DNA of 64,000 nucleotides from Ceriagrion tenellum (GCA_963169105.1 OY720634.1:154821584-154885583), one strand, 5' to 3'. Positions 11,945 through 25,374 are shown, counted from the first letter of the stretch. The notes: a model not told the origin generated them from the sequence alone. Numbers and translations are program-made.

Positions 11945-12670
11945 TAAACGTTTTTACACAGTCATCTGGCCATATTCTCTTATCATTTATTTTGTTACAC
12001 ATTTCGACTATTTCATTTTGTCCCTCTTCTTCTAAGCATACAAAAATATAATAGAAAGCTCTTATATTGACATTGCCTTTCAATTTTTCATGTTTTTCAC
12101 GGCTTGTTCTATCTTAGACTTGAGAATACTGGGGCCTCCCTCCTCTTCTGCTACCTCCAACTCTGTCTCTATCCACTAAACCCGGCTTCTGTCTTGCTTT
12201 ATGTAAGTCTTCCGCATACTCCCTCCATATTTCACTTATTTATTTCTCCCCAGATATCTCTTTTTCATCTTTGCTCATAATCACTCTCATTGTACTTCTT
12301 ACTTTACCATCCAGAGTAAACTTTTTACCTTTTTATTCAGCATGTCATATTGACCTTTTCTCTCAAGATCTTCGATACCATCACACTGCTCTTTTAGCTA
12401 TCTTTCCCTGGCCTTTTGCGTTTTTCTCCTTAGTTGATTGTTTAATTTACGATTCATCGCTCTCTTCTCTTCCCCTCTTCTATTGTTGTATTTTCTTCTT
12501 TCTTTCATTTTCTTCAACATTTCTGCAGTTACCCAAAGTTTCTTAGCTAAGTCAGAAGTAGAGACATGAAAAGGAGGTTTGGTCTTCTCGAAGCGCGAAG
12601 CAGCTGGCGTGGGTGGAAAAGGAAAGCGAGAACTTAAATTATGACGAAAGCCGGGAAGAGATTGCATTTC
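11945..12670 (-). pseudogene. LINE family B, upstream segment, copy 1
   Basis: Minus-strand translation gives KKLWVTAEMLKKMKERRKY and NRKLNNQLRRKTQKARER, a lysine/arginine-rich linker between endonuclease and RT in LINEs, followed downstream by decayed sequence ending in IWPDD near 11950. The same IWPDD sequence begins the RT in the plus-strand copy at 47780-47795, which shows that this segment and 9060-10460 belong to one element split by about 1.5 kb. Confidence 0.78.
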
Positions 12671-15600
12671 GAGGGCGGCGATGGATTTGTCGTTTTTTCT
12701 ATCTGACTGATTCGAATCGGATTAAATTATTCGGATTAAATCCGAATTAGGTTATAAAATAATGATCTCCCTTCGGTTTTTCTTATCCAGCCGAAAAATA
12801 GCTGGTCATAAAAGGCTAGTGAATGAATGTGAAAGACAGAAAGTGCAGGACAGTGTAAGGTTTTCCCAGTGAAATATTTTAATAAAAATGTCCCATATAC
12901 TTCATCTATATAAAAATATATAGAGTGCAATAAAACGGTGCGAAGTGGAAATACAAACCTCATAGTGAATGAATGCCAGCCATTAGTTGACACCGCATAG
13001 GATGGACGACCTGGGCTTGAAATCCACCAGATTTAGATGTTATTGATAGATCTCCGGAAGATTTTTTGTAACGTCTAAACCCTGTGATAAAGTTAAAATT
13101 TCAATGAAAAATTAACCATCTAATTTAAATGACTAAATATATCCCATCACATTTTACTTAAACAAAGACAAGAAATTAATGAAATTATGGTTTGGAGGAG
13201 AATGGAAACGTTGCGATGGACAGACCAAGTATACATCATGGAAAGTAAAGAGAAGAATCTCCTGGAAATATTTGGTGATGACCAAGTAATAAAATTGAAA
13301 TGGGCGAAATGGGTTGTCTTAAAGTTTCAGGGCAAGTGATAGAGGGGAGAAGTTTGAGTAGTTGTGGGAGTAAAAAGGAAAGGTAGGTTTCATGGATGGG
13401 ATAAATGGGGACAGGAAACATGCTGACCCGAAGTGGTCAACGTGGGGTCTTGCTGTAAAAAAATAGATGAGTTAGCACTATTCCTTTGTTCATATCTTTC
13501 CTCAAATGTCCTCGAAGCTTACTTGAAAATATTCAGATTCAGCGTGCAATGCAAATGATGCATCGAATTTCAAAAATATCTTAATGCCCAAGTCCTGAAG
13601 AAAACGAAAGATACTGTCCCCCGAATTTTCACTCTTCTACAAAGATTTCGATTGTTTCGACAAATTTTTTTTAACATTTTTCATTTTTGAGTTCAGTCAT
13701 GAACGATGAAGATGGACCGTACTGATTTATTAAAGCAGTGACTCTTTGAAACCTTGTGATAAACGGGGATTAATGGTAGATTTATTCGGCAAAACCATTA
13801 TACACGATGGTGCAGTTATACGGGGGGGAATTTCGGCGGGAATTTCGGCGGGGAATTTCGTGAGGATTTAGTCTCCATTTAAAATTTATGCTTTTTGCAA
13901 TCATTAGGAACATCAGGCGATTCTGGGTCAATGCCCAGTATGTTGAGTTGCTTGCACAGAGGAAACTCACCGACTCTCTCAGGTTGAAAGTTCCCCGCTC
14001 GTAAATGATCATTAAGAAGTGGGATAAAATATGGGGATGTAGTAATGAACCTGGTATGAAGACTGCGCCACTTGATATGTTTTATTTCCTTCTAAGATTG
14101 ATTTTCCTTTGCCTAAAAAAGTAAAAACGCCCTCATGAAGGATGTCAGGTTGAGGGCTTATTACCATTACATATTAGAGAAGCACCGCTCGTAACCCACG
14201 ATAATAGGTTTTGAAATGAGGTAAAGATGGTACTGCCGGAGCAACTACCTGTCTCAGCGTGGGAAAATGCGACCAAGCCGCTTCTGTTATTTAACCATTA
14301 CTGTTGCGTTGAAGGCAGGAGTACAAACGAAAAAATAATTGATGACAATAATACGAAGACATGCCGCTCAAAAGTGGTTTTTCTCTACAATAACGTAATT
14401 TTATTACATCTTCTAAATTCAGCGTAGGCGACGTAAGGATATTGATTGTAAGGTTTATCTTTTTATTGCAAGAGCATTTCTAACGTTTATCCTTTGAGCA
14501 TATCATATGATAATTGTGCATAATAAACTACCAAACCTAGTTAATTTCCTTTCTTTTATATTTATATAAAATTCTTTGATTTTACTTTATTACATTAATT
14601 TTCTAACAAATCCTCGGTGAATAAATTTCAGCTGTCTAAATGACAAAATTTGTATACGATCAAATTATTAGTGAAGTCTTGAATAAACTACTTATTCTTC
14701 AGAAAATTTAAGACTTTTTTCTTTGAACTTAAACTAATAGATCGTAAATTTATGGATTATTTGTCGTACGCGAGGGCGAGGTACTTATGAATCACTTAGA
14801 TTTCGAAGCAGTGATGCTGAATCAATGGGCGTATTATTGGAGTTGAATCACTGACTTGGACTGGTGCAAGTAATTTTTTGATCAAGCTGCCCTTTGGCAA
14901 TTTCAGTCGGGGGGACCAAGACATTCACCCCGGAGCGATATCAGGATGATAGACGAGGGTGGGAGGCCGTCCACCCCCTTCCGACTGATATATTACAACC
15001 CGAAACCGATTGCTCGGGGGAATATCTTGTCAGAAGCCGGAGGCGAATGTTCTCCGAATGAACGTTTCCGCTAAGATTGCGCCGCAATTTTATTTCCTTA
15101 TTGGTCCCACCCTATCCTTAAACGGGGCCCGATCGTTGGTACAATACCGCCCCAAATCCGTCGTGTCCCTAGACCACTTGGGCACGACATATTGCTAAGA
15201 AGTACCCCAGAATCCAACGAAGAAAAGAGCTGGGTATTAACCCGAGGCCCTATCCCGAGGTCAAACCCGAGACCCGAGGTCAAACCTTATTAGCTGGTTT
15301 GACCAGACCGTGATCTGAAACCAGCCTATAGTTGAAATCTTTGATTTCCGGTGGTCGAGAAGAAATTCCATCATATTTCATGAAAATAAAGACTTTCAAG
15401 AAAGCGTATGAACACATTCCTGTTGATGAGGTCTCTTAATTAAGAAATCCGTCATTACATTCCACTAACAATTGCTGCTCAGAAGACGAATTAAACGTTT
15501 ATAACCTTTTCATACGAAATTCGAATGTGATCCTAAATAAACTCGTCGGAAATGAAACGAGTAATGACGTCGGTTGTGGAGATTGGTTTCTGAAACTTGG

Positions 15601-17799
15601 TGCAAAAATTAAATTTTGATTGCAGAGCACATTTAGTTAATACCACGTAAATTTTAAAATAAAGATACCTTTTAACGATAATTTCCCTCCTTTGCAGTGA
15701 AGAGGCATTGGCAATAATCCATTACAATCTTTCCGTATCTTGCTTTTCATTCTTTTCATGCTTTTCTTGAAACCCATTTTTATCTATTACTTTCATCTTT
15801 CCGTGTGCCACTTTATTTATGCATTTCTTTCACCATTTGACATGTAGAATTCTATACAAACACTTTTTTAATGCACAATAAAAGTCGAAATGAACTGAGA
15901 CGGAGGAGCAGTAGAACAAAGCTATTGTAGAGTCTGCCGAGCAAAATAACTTTTAGAACATTATAAATGAGGGTTAAGTCATGAAACCAAACAAATGGCA
16001 TTCAGTGAAAAAAATGTTACGCGCATAAAAATGTCACACTTAGGTTTTCAAGCTGAAAAGTGTTTGTTTCCGCGGTATCGTGACAGCTACAGATTTGTTC
16101 ACTGATGGCAACTAAGATAACTAACTGACGGTCGTGTGGCCTGCCGGAGTACGTCATTGGATTTGGGCCCCACCAGACCAATGATGGTCGAATCGGACCG
16201 ATTATGGTCAAAATATGAGTCCCTTCACCTCAATACTCCCCGCCCACCCATAGTGCAATCAATCAGCAAACACGCCCGATGCAGATTTGGGAATAAATCA
16301 CGTGACGGAAACATCCATGACGTTAGCATCTACTATGGGTTTACACGTCGCGGCGCCATTTTGGTGGGAGAGCCACGTGTTTGATTGAATTTCAGTAGCG
16401 TGCATTAGAGGGAACGTGCGATGCTCGTTAAGGATGTCCTACCTCTCGCATTAATATATGTTCATCATTTCTTTCCGTTCGCTTGCACTGCGACTGCGTT
16501 GACCAACACGAATGTGTCGCAATCGTCAGAGGAACCCTTTGGAGAAGGGCGGAATTCCAGAACGAATGATTCCGGAGGAGGGATTGAATGATTGGTTCCG
16601 TTGGTAGTGTCAAAATGTTAACCTCTTTTCTTACCAAGGGACGCAACTCCCCTCTGCACAATAGTCCTCCCTCAGTTCGCCTCGCGAGAGAAATCCAGCT
16701 AACATTCCCCAGATACGTAAAATCGAATTATTATCTCTATCTCACATGTAAACGACTACAGTTATCGAATTTTATTGATTCGCAAAATTCTATCAAATGA
16801 TTCTCAGTGGATTTTGTCTCAAAAACATTTTCAAAGTATTATGAAGAATATGGAACCAAAGTTAAGATATCTGGCTCAGACCAGAGCAAAACATGTAATT
16901 ATGATGCATGCAGTCTTGAAAATTAAGTGCAGGGAAACAAAATGGACTGCAACTCTCGCAACTTTTAATTTTCGAGAAAATCTATTTCGGCCATTATCGA
17001 CATTATATATTCTTCATAAAATGTAAAAAGCTTATACAACAATTAAATAATATGATTATTTTATTTTTATAATTAATATTACGGTCAGTGCATCGAACAA
17101 AGTTCGGCCCCCGGTACTTAATCATTAATAGTGGAGCTTATTATATTAAGGATTTTTATCTCGACTGACAGCGGTGTTCTGGGCAAACTACGAATAACAG
17201 ATGACCCCAGGCAGAATTGCGAGGTTAAAAACTAAATAAACGCTTCGACTAGAAGACACCTTTTCTAATGGAGGGAGAAACGTTACTTAGCGTTATTTCA
17301 CTTCACTTAGCAGAAGTCTAGGGTTCATAGAAGAAAATTTAAAACGTTCAGAGGGAATTTAAGCCTCGGTTGTATGATGATATTTGTATATGATATCCTC
17401 GACATTATAAACTATATAGTTTTCCGTAATAGAACGTTGAGTCATTATGCTATACTTTATCAGTAAGATACCTCAATAATATTTCTTCATTATGTCGCAT
17501 GCACTCTTTTATGATAAATAAAACAATTCAAGATTTTATCTTAACGTGAAAGATTCATAAATAACTTCCATTTCGAGTCCTTGCCTCAATGTATGCAGCG
17601 GAATAAACGAATTTTTTTCCAAGTTCTGCCCGTGACCCGTCCTCGCTTGCGCTTTTACGGTAAATCTTGAACTTAAAATACTGTATATCATTCCCTAATG
17701 TATTTAAATACATCAATAAACTTGGCCCCGATGCATGGATACATAATTTGACAAGTTAAACGTAATATGACAAGTTAAAAAAAAGGTAATAATTTGCGT
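12670..17799. other. 5.1 kb with no gene recognised
   Basis: AT-rich DNA with short frames only. Local features: a GGGAATTTCGGCG direct repeat at 13824-13862; a CCCGAGGTCAAAC direct repeat at 15253-15290; a possible LINE tail (GGACAGACCAAGTATACAT context) near 13190-13440, too decayed to support. I see nothing else. Confidence 0.55.
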
Positions 17800-17803
17800 T
17801 TAA

Positions 17804-18346
17804 GGTAGTTCAAGCAAAAAATCATTTTCCTTAGAAATCAATGAATTTGATCTCATTTTAAAGAAAAATATCTTACCTATCCAATGACACAAAAAATTCA
17901 ACCCCTTACCTTATTATTTTTGGAGACATTTGCCAATAAATATCAGCCCTTATACATAGGAAATAGGTACGTGCATGCACTCCAGAGAGACATTATTTAC
18001 AAAATGAGGTATTTCAAACACTTAGATGTCGTAAAAAAATAACAGCATGTAGATTGTATGTTTTCTCAACTACTTTTGAAAATTAATCATACTGTCTCCA
18101 CAGTCGGTACTTAGGTATCACAAAAAACCTTCCGCTTTGGAGTTTTGATCGCACCGCGCGCAAATAATGAGTCAAGTTAAAGACCTATTTGATATTTTCA
18201 TTTAATTACTTACAATTTCTGTCGTATAAAACGATATTACCATTAATAATGCCATATTTAACTGATGTGTCCTACAGCTGATGCAATTAAAACGTATGAT
18301 TCGAATATGGTCTCTATTTTGTCCAGGGAACTATCTCGGAATACCT
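17804..18346 (-). mobile_element. TTAA-target MITE, copy 2
   Basis: A 543 bp copy in the opposite orientation to copy 1, flanked by TTAA at 17800-17803 and 18347-18350. Ends: GGTAGTTCAAGCA and CGGAATACCT. Internal blocks ACTTTCGGAGATATT-like and CACCTATCC-like are shared with the other copies. Confidence 0.85.
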
Positions 18347-18350
18347 TTAA

Positions 18351-19459
18351 TTGTGAGATATTTTGACGGTGTAATACAAATTAAATATCCACCTTGAGTG
18401 CAGGGATGAAAGGTACAAACAGCAACGGTACATGCCATGAGCACGCACCATGTCAGTTGATGGAGTCAGTTGGGCGCCGTTTTAAATTTACACGCTTATG
18501 CGTACGTGCACATCTCCCGGATGAAAAAAATAAATGAATCCTCCCACTGCGAAACCCGTAATCACTGAGAAATAAGGCGGTGGGTGGGTGAGGGCTGGGC
18601 ATTCTGTGCAAATGACACCAAATAACAGCGTCGGGAGAAGCCGTGTGCGTGTTAGTCTTCCCAGCTTTGGGCGCCGAAAAGCAGAAGGCGTTTTAATGCG
18701 ACCATTGTCCGGATAGGAGGGAACACGTGGTTTTGTCGCACGGGAGACGAGGGAAAAATGGAAAGAAAAACAAGAAGGGTTCAAAGCGCCCCGCGTAAGT
18801 CAAATCCCTTCCGACTAATTCCCGTCCCTCGCCCGCATTCACCCTCTCTCCCCCCCCCCTTTAGCCACCCTTATTTGGTCGAGAATCAGAAGCCGCTTCT
18901 GTAAAATGCAGCATTATTTAAAGAGACACCCGCTGTAGTAGTCATCGGCTTCCTTTCATGTGGCGCGATAACCTCAAAGGTCAGGTGCCATTAAGAATAC
19001 TTGGCTTACCGGTTGATGTTCCGCCTTTGTCCTCACCTGCCATTATTATTTCTCTTCCTTTCAACGCAGTTCTTTCCATTCACTTCCTACTCTCCGCTTC
19101 TTTCGCTACCCTTTCCTTCTTTTCTCTCTCCTTATTTCTCTCCTTCCGTCCCTGCCTCGTCGGATTCCACAAGTGCCCTCTCCACAAGTTTCATCTCAGT
19201 TCCTTCTCTTCATCCATCCTCACCCATCACGCCACTTACTCCACGGTGCTAAATCCTCGCACCCTTTCATTCGTCGGACCCTCCTTTGCTGTGTCTCCTT
19301 AAATATCTGTGGTTAAATACAAATTTAGCACCGAGGTCTAGAACAAAAGTAAGGCATTTAGAATTCGTACTTTAATTAGTAACATTTCAAAATATACATT
19401 CCTCATTCGTGACAGAAAAAAAATTAGAAATGATACAGTGGAATCATTTAAAAAACTAT
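18351..19459. other. unassigned, with CT-rich tract
   Basis: 18830-19300 is pyrimidine-rich with Ser/Leu-rich overlapping frames on the plus strand, including a 114-codon frame at 18958-19302. Since two frames are open in parallel and no domain is seen, I treat it as compositional. Confidence 0.45.
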
Positions 19460-19463
19460 TTAA

Positions 19464-19994
19464 GGTAGTCCGAGCGAGATAGTTCCCTAATCATAACAGA
19501 GACCATATTCGAATTATATGTTTTAATTGCACCAGCTGTAGGACACATAAATTAAATACTGCATTATTATTGGTGCAATCATATAGATTTATATGTCAGA
19601 AATTGTAAGTAATTGAACGAAAATATCTAAATAAGTCTTAACTTGACTAATTTCTTTGCGCGGTGCGTTTAAAACTCCTTCAAAACGTTGCCACCAGGAG
19701 GTGACAATATGATTAATTTTCAAAAATAGTTTAGAAAACATACAAACCACACACTGTTAGTTTTTTAAAGACACCTAACTGTTAGAAATACCTCTTTTTG
19801 TAAATTATGTCTCTCTGGAGTGCATACGCGTACCATTTCTCATGTAAAAGGGCTGGTATATCTTGGAAAATATCTCCGAAAGTAATGTGGTAAGGGGTAG
19901 TATATTCGCTGTCACTGGATAGGTGAGATATTTTTATTTCTAATGAGACCAAATTCATTGACTTTAAGTAAAATGATATTTCGCTCAAGCTAAC
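19464..19994 (+). mobile_element. TTAA-target MITE, copy 3
   Basis: A 531 bp copy in the same orientation as copy 1, with TTAA at 19460-19463 and 19995-19998. Ends GGTAGTCCGAGCG and CGCTCAAGCTAAC, the last base block decayed from CTACC. Confidence 0.87.
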
Positions 19995-19998
19995 TTAA

Positions 19999-21124
19999 AT
20001 TATAAAAATCAATTATTTAGGGGTTTTCGTCATTTAAATCCTCGCAGACTTAGGCTAATGAATTATGGAATGTTGAATTTTTAGAATATTTGTACATTGT
20101 TTCGCTGTGTGGTGAGATCTATGATGGTTAAGAGACATATGCTTTATTTGCGGATTTTACCATCTGACAGCATCTCTCTTATTTATAGCTGTGATTTTTA
20201 AGAACTCTGCTTTTTAATTGTTTCCCTGCTCGCATATACCCATCAATATCCTTTCGCTCTATATGTTCATTCTAATTAACGGATTGTTGTAATATTTGTC
20301 TCAAATAATTAAAGAAATGATCCTCGGGATATGAAATTTTAGGAGATTTCATGAATTTAAAGAACCTTTTAGTTTAGAGTTCAAAAAACACGAGAACATT
20401 ATGAATTATTCCACATGAAGAAAACATGAACCCTGTGATTTCAAATGTCAGATCATTGTCATTATTACTAAAAAATGATGGTTATGATGAAAGTCACCAC
20501 CATCATGTAAACGTTTACGGCTTCTTTGACACGGCAGATTCCCATGTCTCCCAAATTCACGCGCATGCACTCAACGTATCTCAGTACGACAAGTAGAGTG
20601 CTCACTCATTCATGAATATCTTGAAGAGATCTGTCTGAATTTCCTCTTACCCTGGAAATATGGACTCGTGCGAGAGACGCACGATTCTCGATGCTGCATC
20701 GTTCGGACTTTTAACTAGAATCGTTCGCATTGAAATAGTCGATAATCTACGGCTGAGTGTGGCTGCACATCTTTTTGCAGTTTTGTATTTTGATGATTGA
20801 TTTTCTTTGTATTTTTCATATAAATTGTTTTGGTACATCTTTCTGTCTTTGAAAATCCATGATAAATTGTTTTTTTCATTTATTTAAAATTAATAAGGGC
20901 GATAAGCATGGGAATAAGTAACAAGAAGCCTCGTGACAACAAACTGGGATTGTTGGTTGTTTATAAAGAAAAATGAATGGACCGCCCTGTTAAAAGCAAC
21001 CCGCGTTTTCTTTTGTGCGTGAAATTTCCGACACAACACTTAGCATTTGCTCACTCTTGCATCATCTGCACCTCACTTTCTGGAGTTATAGCATCATTGG
21101 GTCGATTGTTCGAACGCCATTTAT
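19999..21124. other. no gene recognised
   Basis: AT-rich DNA leading up to the left arm of the large inverted repeat; nothing recognisable. Confidence 0.5.
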
Positions 21125-21908
21125 CCGTTGCGAGGAGTCGTGTCGTCTACGGCGACAACGTACCCGCCGTCTCACTACAGCTTGCTAGAACGCTATTCTG
21201 CCGCTGACTCCAACGATAATGGCTACAAAACGGCAAGATTTGTTCATCGGATTGCAAGTATGTGGCAACGCAGGAACGGGTGGTCATAAAACAAAATAAT
21301 ATCGCCAAACACAAGAGATTTTAAGGAAAGATGGATTTGCATCTTTTTATGAGGATAATAACTATTTCACATCTCAAGTAATATGAAATGTCTAAGGAAA
21401 GATTGATGTAGACTATTATTTGGTCGTATTAAATATTTTTGAAGAAAATCATCGATGATGAAAAATAAAATCTCGATTAATTATTAATGCCATAACAAAA
21501 TCTGAAAAGTCCCTGCTAAATTTTCTCGCATGTGATTTTAAAGTAAGGAATATTGCAGTGGCAATTAATATTAATTTTTCGGATAGGAAAACTTGGAATG
21601 GAGTTCAAAATACTTATTTTTGACCTGCATTAAATATTCCATATAAGTTTCTCCTGTCCATTTTACTCTTCTTTCATACACAACCAAAAAGATAACTGGA
21701 ATGAGAGAACCTTCAGAGCGGTCGCCTATTATATATCGCCCATAAGTATGCTGTTCCTGGTGCATACTTTGTTTTTATGCCGAAAAAATCCTGAGTACTG
21801 AAGATTAACTAATCTTCCAGCTGGAGCCATAACATATTGTGATGTATTTTCTGGGTTTGAACTCCACGTGGGGACCATGAGGCCATGGGTAAAAGAGGGT
21901 GGAGGTTC

Positions 21909-22094
21909 ATGCTTCCAGTTTTTCCGGTGCAGCTTCGTGGGTCAGTATTCATGACGGCAGTTTCTCCTCCGCTACAGGAGGCGTCTTCAGGTCGAAGAGC
22001 CTCCTGTTTGACCTGAAGACGCCTACTGCAACGGAGGAGAAACGGTCGCCATGAATACTGACCCACGAAGCTGCACCGGAAAAACTGGAAGCAT
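21909..22094. repeat. 186 bp near-perfect palindrome
   Basis: Arms 21909-21993 and 22010-22094 (85 bp each) pair with a few mismatches around a 16 bp loop. Shared blocks include ATGCTTCCAGTTTTTCCGG and GCGTCTTCAGG. It replaces or interrupts sequence that is continuous in the other two copies of the arm (28860-28920 and 39720-39790), so it arrived after those copies separated. Confidence 0.9.
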
Positions 22095-22260
22095 GATCAA
22101 CGGCCTCTGCGGAAGCCTTTGATCTGAGCGTCGAGGTTTTTCGCACCATTATGGTCAGTGGGTGCCGGGCATCTAGGTCTAAAAATGACTTTTTTCACAT
22201 CAGAAAAGAATCAAATCAACCTCATATCATGTTCAATAAACTAATAATGGCATAAAATTT

Positions 22261-22375
22261 GAGTAATGAAGCTCAAATGATTTCGTACTGTCTACTACTT
22301 TTATTTCACCTCTTGCTACACGTGTTTCGACTGACTAGCAGTCATCATCAGGCAAGACTGAGAAAGTGGAGTTTA
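22261..22375 (-). mobile_element. 115 bp retroposed fragment with hammerhead-like motif
   Basis: Flanked by a perfect 12 bp duplication GGCATAAAATTT (22249-22260 and 22376-22387). The right arm of the inverted repeat has a single near-identical GGCATAAAATT there (28771-28781, minus), an empty site. The minus strand contains CTGATGA (22351-22345), a self-complementary stretch, and GAAAC (22328-22324). Variable long duplications fit target-primed insertion, as made by Penelope-like or LINE machinery. Confidence 0.82.
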
Positions 22376-23524
22376 GGCATAAAATTTGGCTACTAGAGCT
22401 ATTGATTCGATAATAAGGACAAAATAAAAATTATGGCATTTAAATACTCTCCGGGTGTGAAACGCCCTGACGCCCGTAATAATGGGTTAAAATAATTTTC
22501 CTTTAATAGGGAAAAAAACTGCATTTATTATATTTTTGAGAACAGTAGGACTTTCTCGCTGGATGGACTTAGCAGTTTTTATTCTCGCTGTTCACACTTG
22601 AAATATTTTTAGTTTTATCTAATATGCGATATATATGGGCGGTGCAATATTACTAACATAATGTTAGGTGGCAGAGTGAAATTTAAATTATTGGCAGCAC
22701 CAATATACAGTAGACCCCGCTTAGCGATGGGTTCGACTTACGATCTGAGCTGATTTTGCGCTCGCTTTTCAAAATTTCAAATTTCGCAGATTTTGTTTCC
22801 ACTCGCACAATGTGTCATCCATTCATAATTCTAAGGCCTTTTTGTTAATGAAAAACATTTTTTAACATAGTAACATTTAATATTCAATGTTACTAGTAAT
22901 TAATAGCTACCGGCGATGTTAGGACAAATGTTGCGATGCGCTTCTGCAAATCATCTCCGACGAGATATCGCAACATTCATTGCAGTCAGTATCAAATATA
23001 TTAGGAAGAAAAATAAGGCTTTCATTAGTCATTATGCATACAAAATTTTACCATTTGGAAATTCTATATAACGAGCACTTCACCGTAAGAGTAACCTCAT
23101 GTTCGAGCGTAATACCTACCAACAAAGTGATACGATACCTAAATGGTTATAGCTGTTTCTAGGTGATAAATCAGGCGAATGAAACGAGCTAAATAATAAC
23201 TTAACACTACGATGAATGACAGGGTTGTAATATGATGGCTATTATGCGTGAATATGCTTCGAAATTTAAGTCTCTTATGACTTCCTTCCATCCACTACCA
23301 AGAGATGCAGTGTCGCACTGCCATCTGGGTCGCTAATTGCGCTCTACCGTTTTGTTAAGGTCAGTTTTCGAGTGTCTTCCGTTCGAAGTGACGTGGGTGA
23401 AGAAGCGCGTAGTTCGTATTGTGAATCTCTCTTTTCGAACTGCATTTACTCTTCCAGATTTTGAAATGTTTGTGGTTTATTGTAAGAAGTTTATGGTTTT
23501 TTGCGAGGAGTTTTTGTAGTGACT

Positions 23525-25374
23525 ATGCCCCCCAAAGTGCATCCCAAGCAGAAAATAACAATCAAAACAAAGCAAGAGGTTGTGAAAAAATACGATGAGG
23601 GTGCTCGGGTTAGCAATTCATCACGTGAGTACGGTTTTTCACAGTCGAAGATATCAACGATAATCAAACAGAATGAGCTCCTGAGAGAAATTAAAGAGAC
23701 TGATGAATCCACTTCTTTGTAGAAAGGGAATAAAGTTGATTTCTGAAATGGAGACACTCCTGTTACTGTGGATCTGAGAGAAAGAACTGAAAGGTGACAC
23801 TGTGCCTGGGCAACTTATATGTGAGGAGGCCAAACAAAATGTTTGAAGATCTTCGATGCAAAACACCTTCACCGAGTGCTACACGATACGAAGAATTTAG
23901 AGTAAGCAAAGGCTGGTTGGATTGGATTAGATATTTGGGGAGGTGACCGATGGCTAGGGTCATTTGCGCCATAGGGGACAGGTAAGGGAGGAAGGGTGGA
24001 TAGAAACCCGGCAACGGCATTAGCCTGCTCTTAACGAAAGGCGCCAAGGGGATCTCGGCTTAACGTCTCATCTGACAGACAGAGTACTGTACTTGAAGTG
24101 TCCTCCACAAGATACTCAAGTTGGGATCGGCTGGTTCGAACGATTTAAAGAAAGAATGTGCATTAAAAGTGCCGTAAGTTATGGCAAAGCCGCGAGTGCA
24201 GATACAGAATCAGCGGAAAAATATGTAGTGCACTTCAATGAAATTATTGAAAACTAAGGTTAATGCCTACAGCAGTTGTTCAGCACCGATGAAACGAGCC
24301 TCTTTTGGAAGAAAATGCACAAGAGGACATGCATTACGGAGGAAGAGGCTGCCTTGCCTGGACATACGGCTCGTAAGCCCATGAAAGACAGACTAACACT
24401 TTTGATGGGAGCTAATGCTTCAGTCGACTTTAAACTGCGACCCATGCTCGTATACCACACAGAAAATCCCAGGGTCTTCAATAAAAACAGAAAGGACAAG
24501 CGCATTTTGGGTTTCTTTTGGCGTTGCAACAAAAAAGCGTGGATGACTCGCCAAATGTTTAATGAGTGGGTGTTATCGGAGTTCTGTCGTTCTAGCTAGC
24601 TACCTTGAGAGTGTAGACCTGCCTTTTAAAGCATTGTAGGTGCTGGATAGTGCCCCAGGTCATGACCCAAATCTTGCCGCATCCACTGAAGCAGAATTCG
24701 ACTTTGTGAAAGTGCTATTCCTTCCTCCCAACACCTCTTCTTTGCTGCAACCGATGGATCAAAAAGTAAATCCAATTTCAAAAATGAAATATTGAAATAA
24801 AGGTGTTTGCAAAGTGCTTCGAGGAGACTAGTCGTCCGATTTCCTTCTCTCTCAAAGAGTTTTAGAAGTCACTCTTTAACATTTTAGAGAGTATTCGTTT
24901 AATCATGGACTCATGGAATGAAGTTTCAATCAGATGCTGAATTCAGCTAGGAGAAAATTTGTCCGGAAGTTGCTCTCAATTTTCAAGGCTTTGATGAAGA
25001 ACAAGTGATAAGCGAGGAAATTATTGACCTTAGTCATACATTAGGGCTTGAGGTGGATGAAGATGACTTCGAGGAGCTAATGGACGACCACGGGAGAGAG
25101 CTGAGTGCTGAATAACTCCAAGAATTGGAGAAAGTGGTAGCTGAAGAAGGTAGCGGCGAGGAAGACTCCACAAAAGAAGGGAATATGGTGACTTCTGAGG
25201 ACATTAAAGAATTGCTCGCTGCTTGAGGTACAGCGAGAAGGATTGTAAAGAAACATCCTGACGTAGAACAGACTGAACTTTTATCGTGCGACTATGAAGA
25301 TAAAGTCATTGGACACTTCAAAAGACTTCATCTGGATAGGGTTAAGTAAACCACCTTACATCAATTTTTCAAGT
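23525..25374 (+). pseudogene. Tigger-like transposase, broken
   Basis: Cut-and-paste transposase of the pogo/Tigger group; the intact protein would bind the element ends and excise it. The N-terminus (ATG at 23525) reads MPPKVHPKQKITIKTKQE, then SREYGFSQSKISTIIK, the CENP-B-type helix-turn-helix. It stops at 23722. After decayed sequence and a SINE insertion, GWFERFKER resumes. 24276-24599 carries FSTDETSLFWKK (first catalytic Asp, codon 24288) and KDRLTLLMGANA-like and LVYHTENPR sequence. A frameshift follows near 24595, a TAG at 24637, then VLDSAPGHDPN (second Asp 24646; the usual Asn after it is Ser) and LPPNTSSLLQPMDQ (third Asp 24757). The acidic C-terminal tail (DEDDFEELMDD) ends near 25374. 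At least four disruptions make it non-functional. Confidence 0.93.
23919..24128 (-). mobile_element. SINE A, 5'-truncated, inside the Tigger transposase
   Basis: Minus-strand SINE lacking its tRNA-like head, flanked by GGCTGGTT (23911-23918 and 24129-24136). It splits the transposase codons for the GWF...RFKER block, and removing it with one repeat copy restores the continuity of the surrounding frame. It matches the 3' two-thirds of the full-length SINEs at 44218 and 53195. Confidence 0.9.

Noticed and set aside
18958..19302. 114-codon Ser/Leu-rich frame, secretion-like hydrophobicity
   Set aside because: CT-rich composition explains both open frames and hydrophobic residues.
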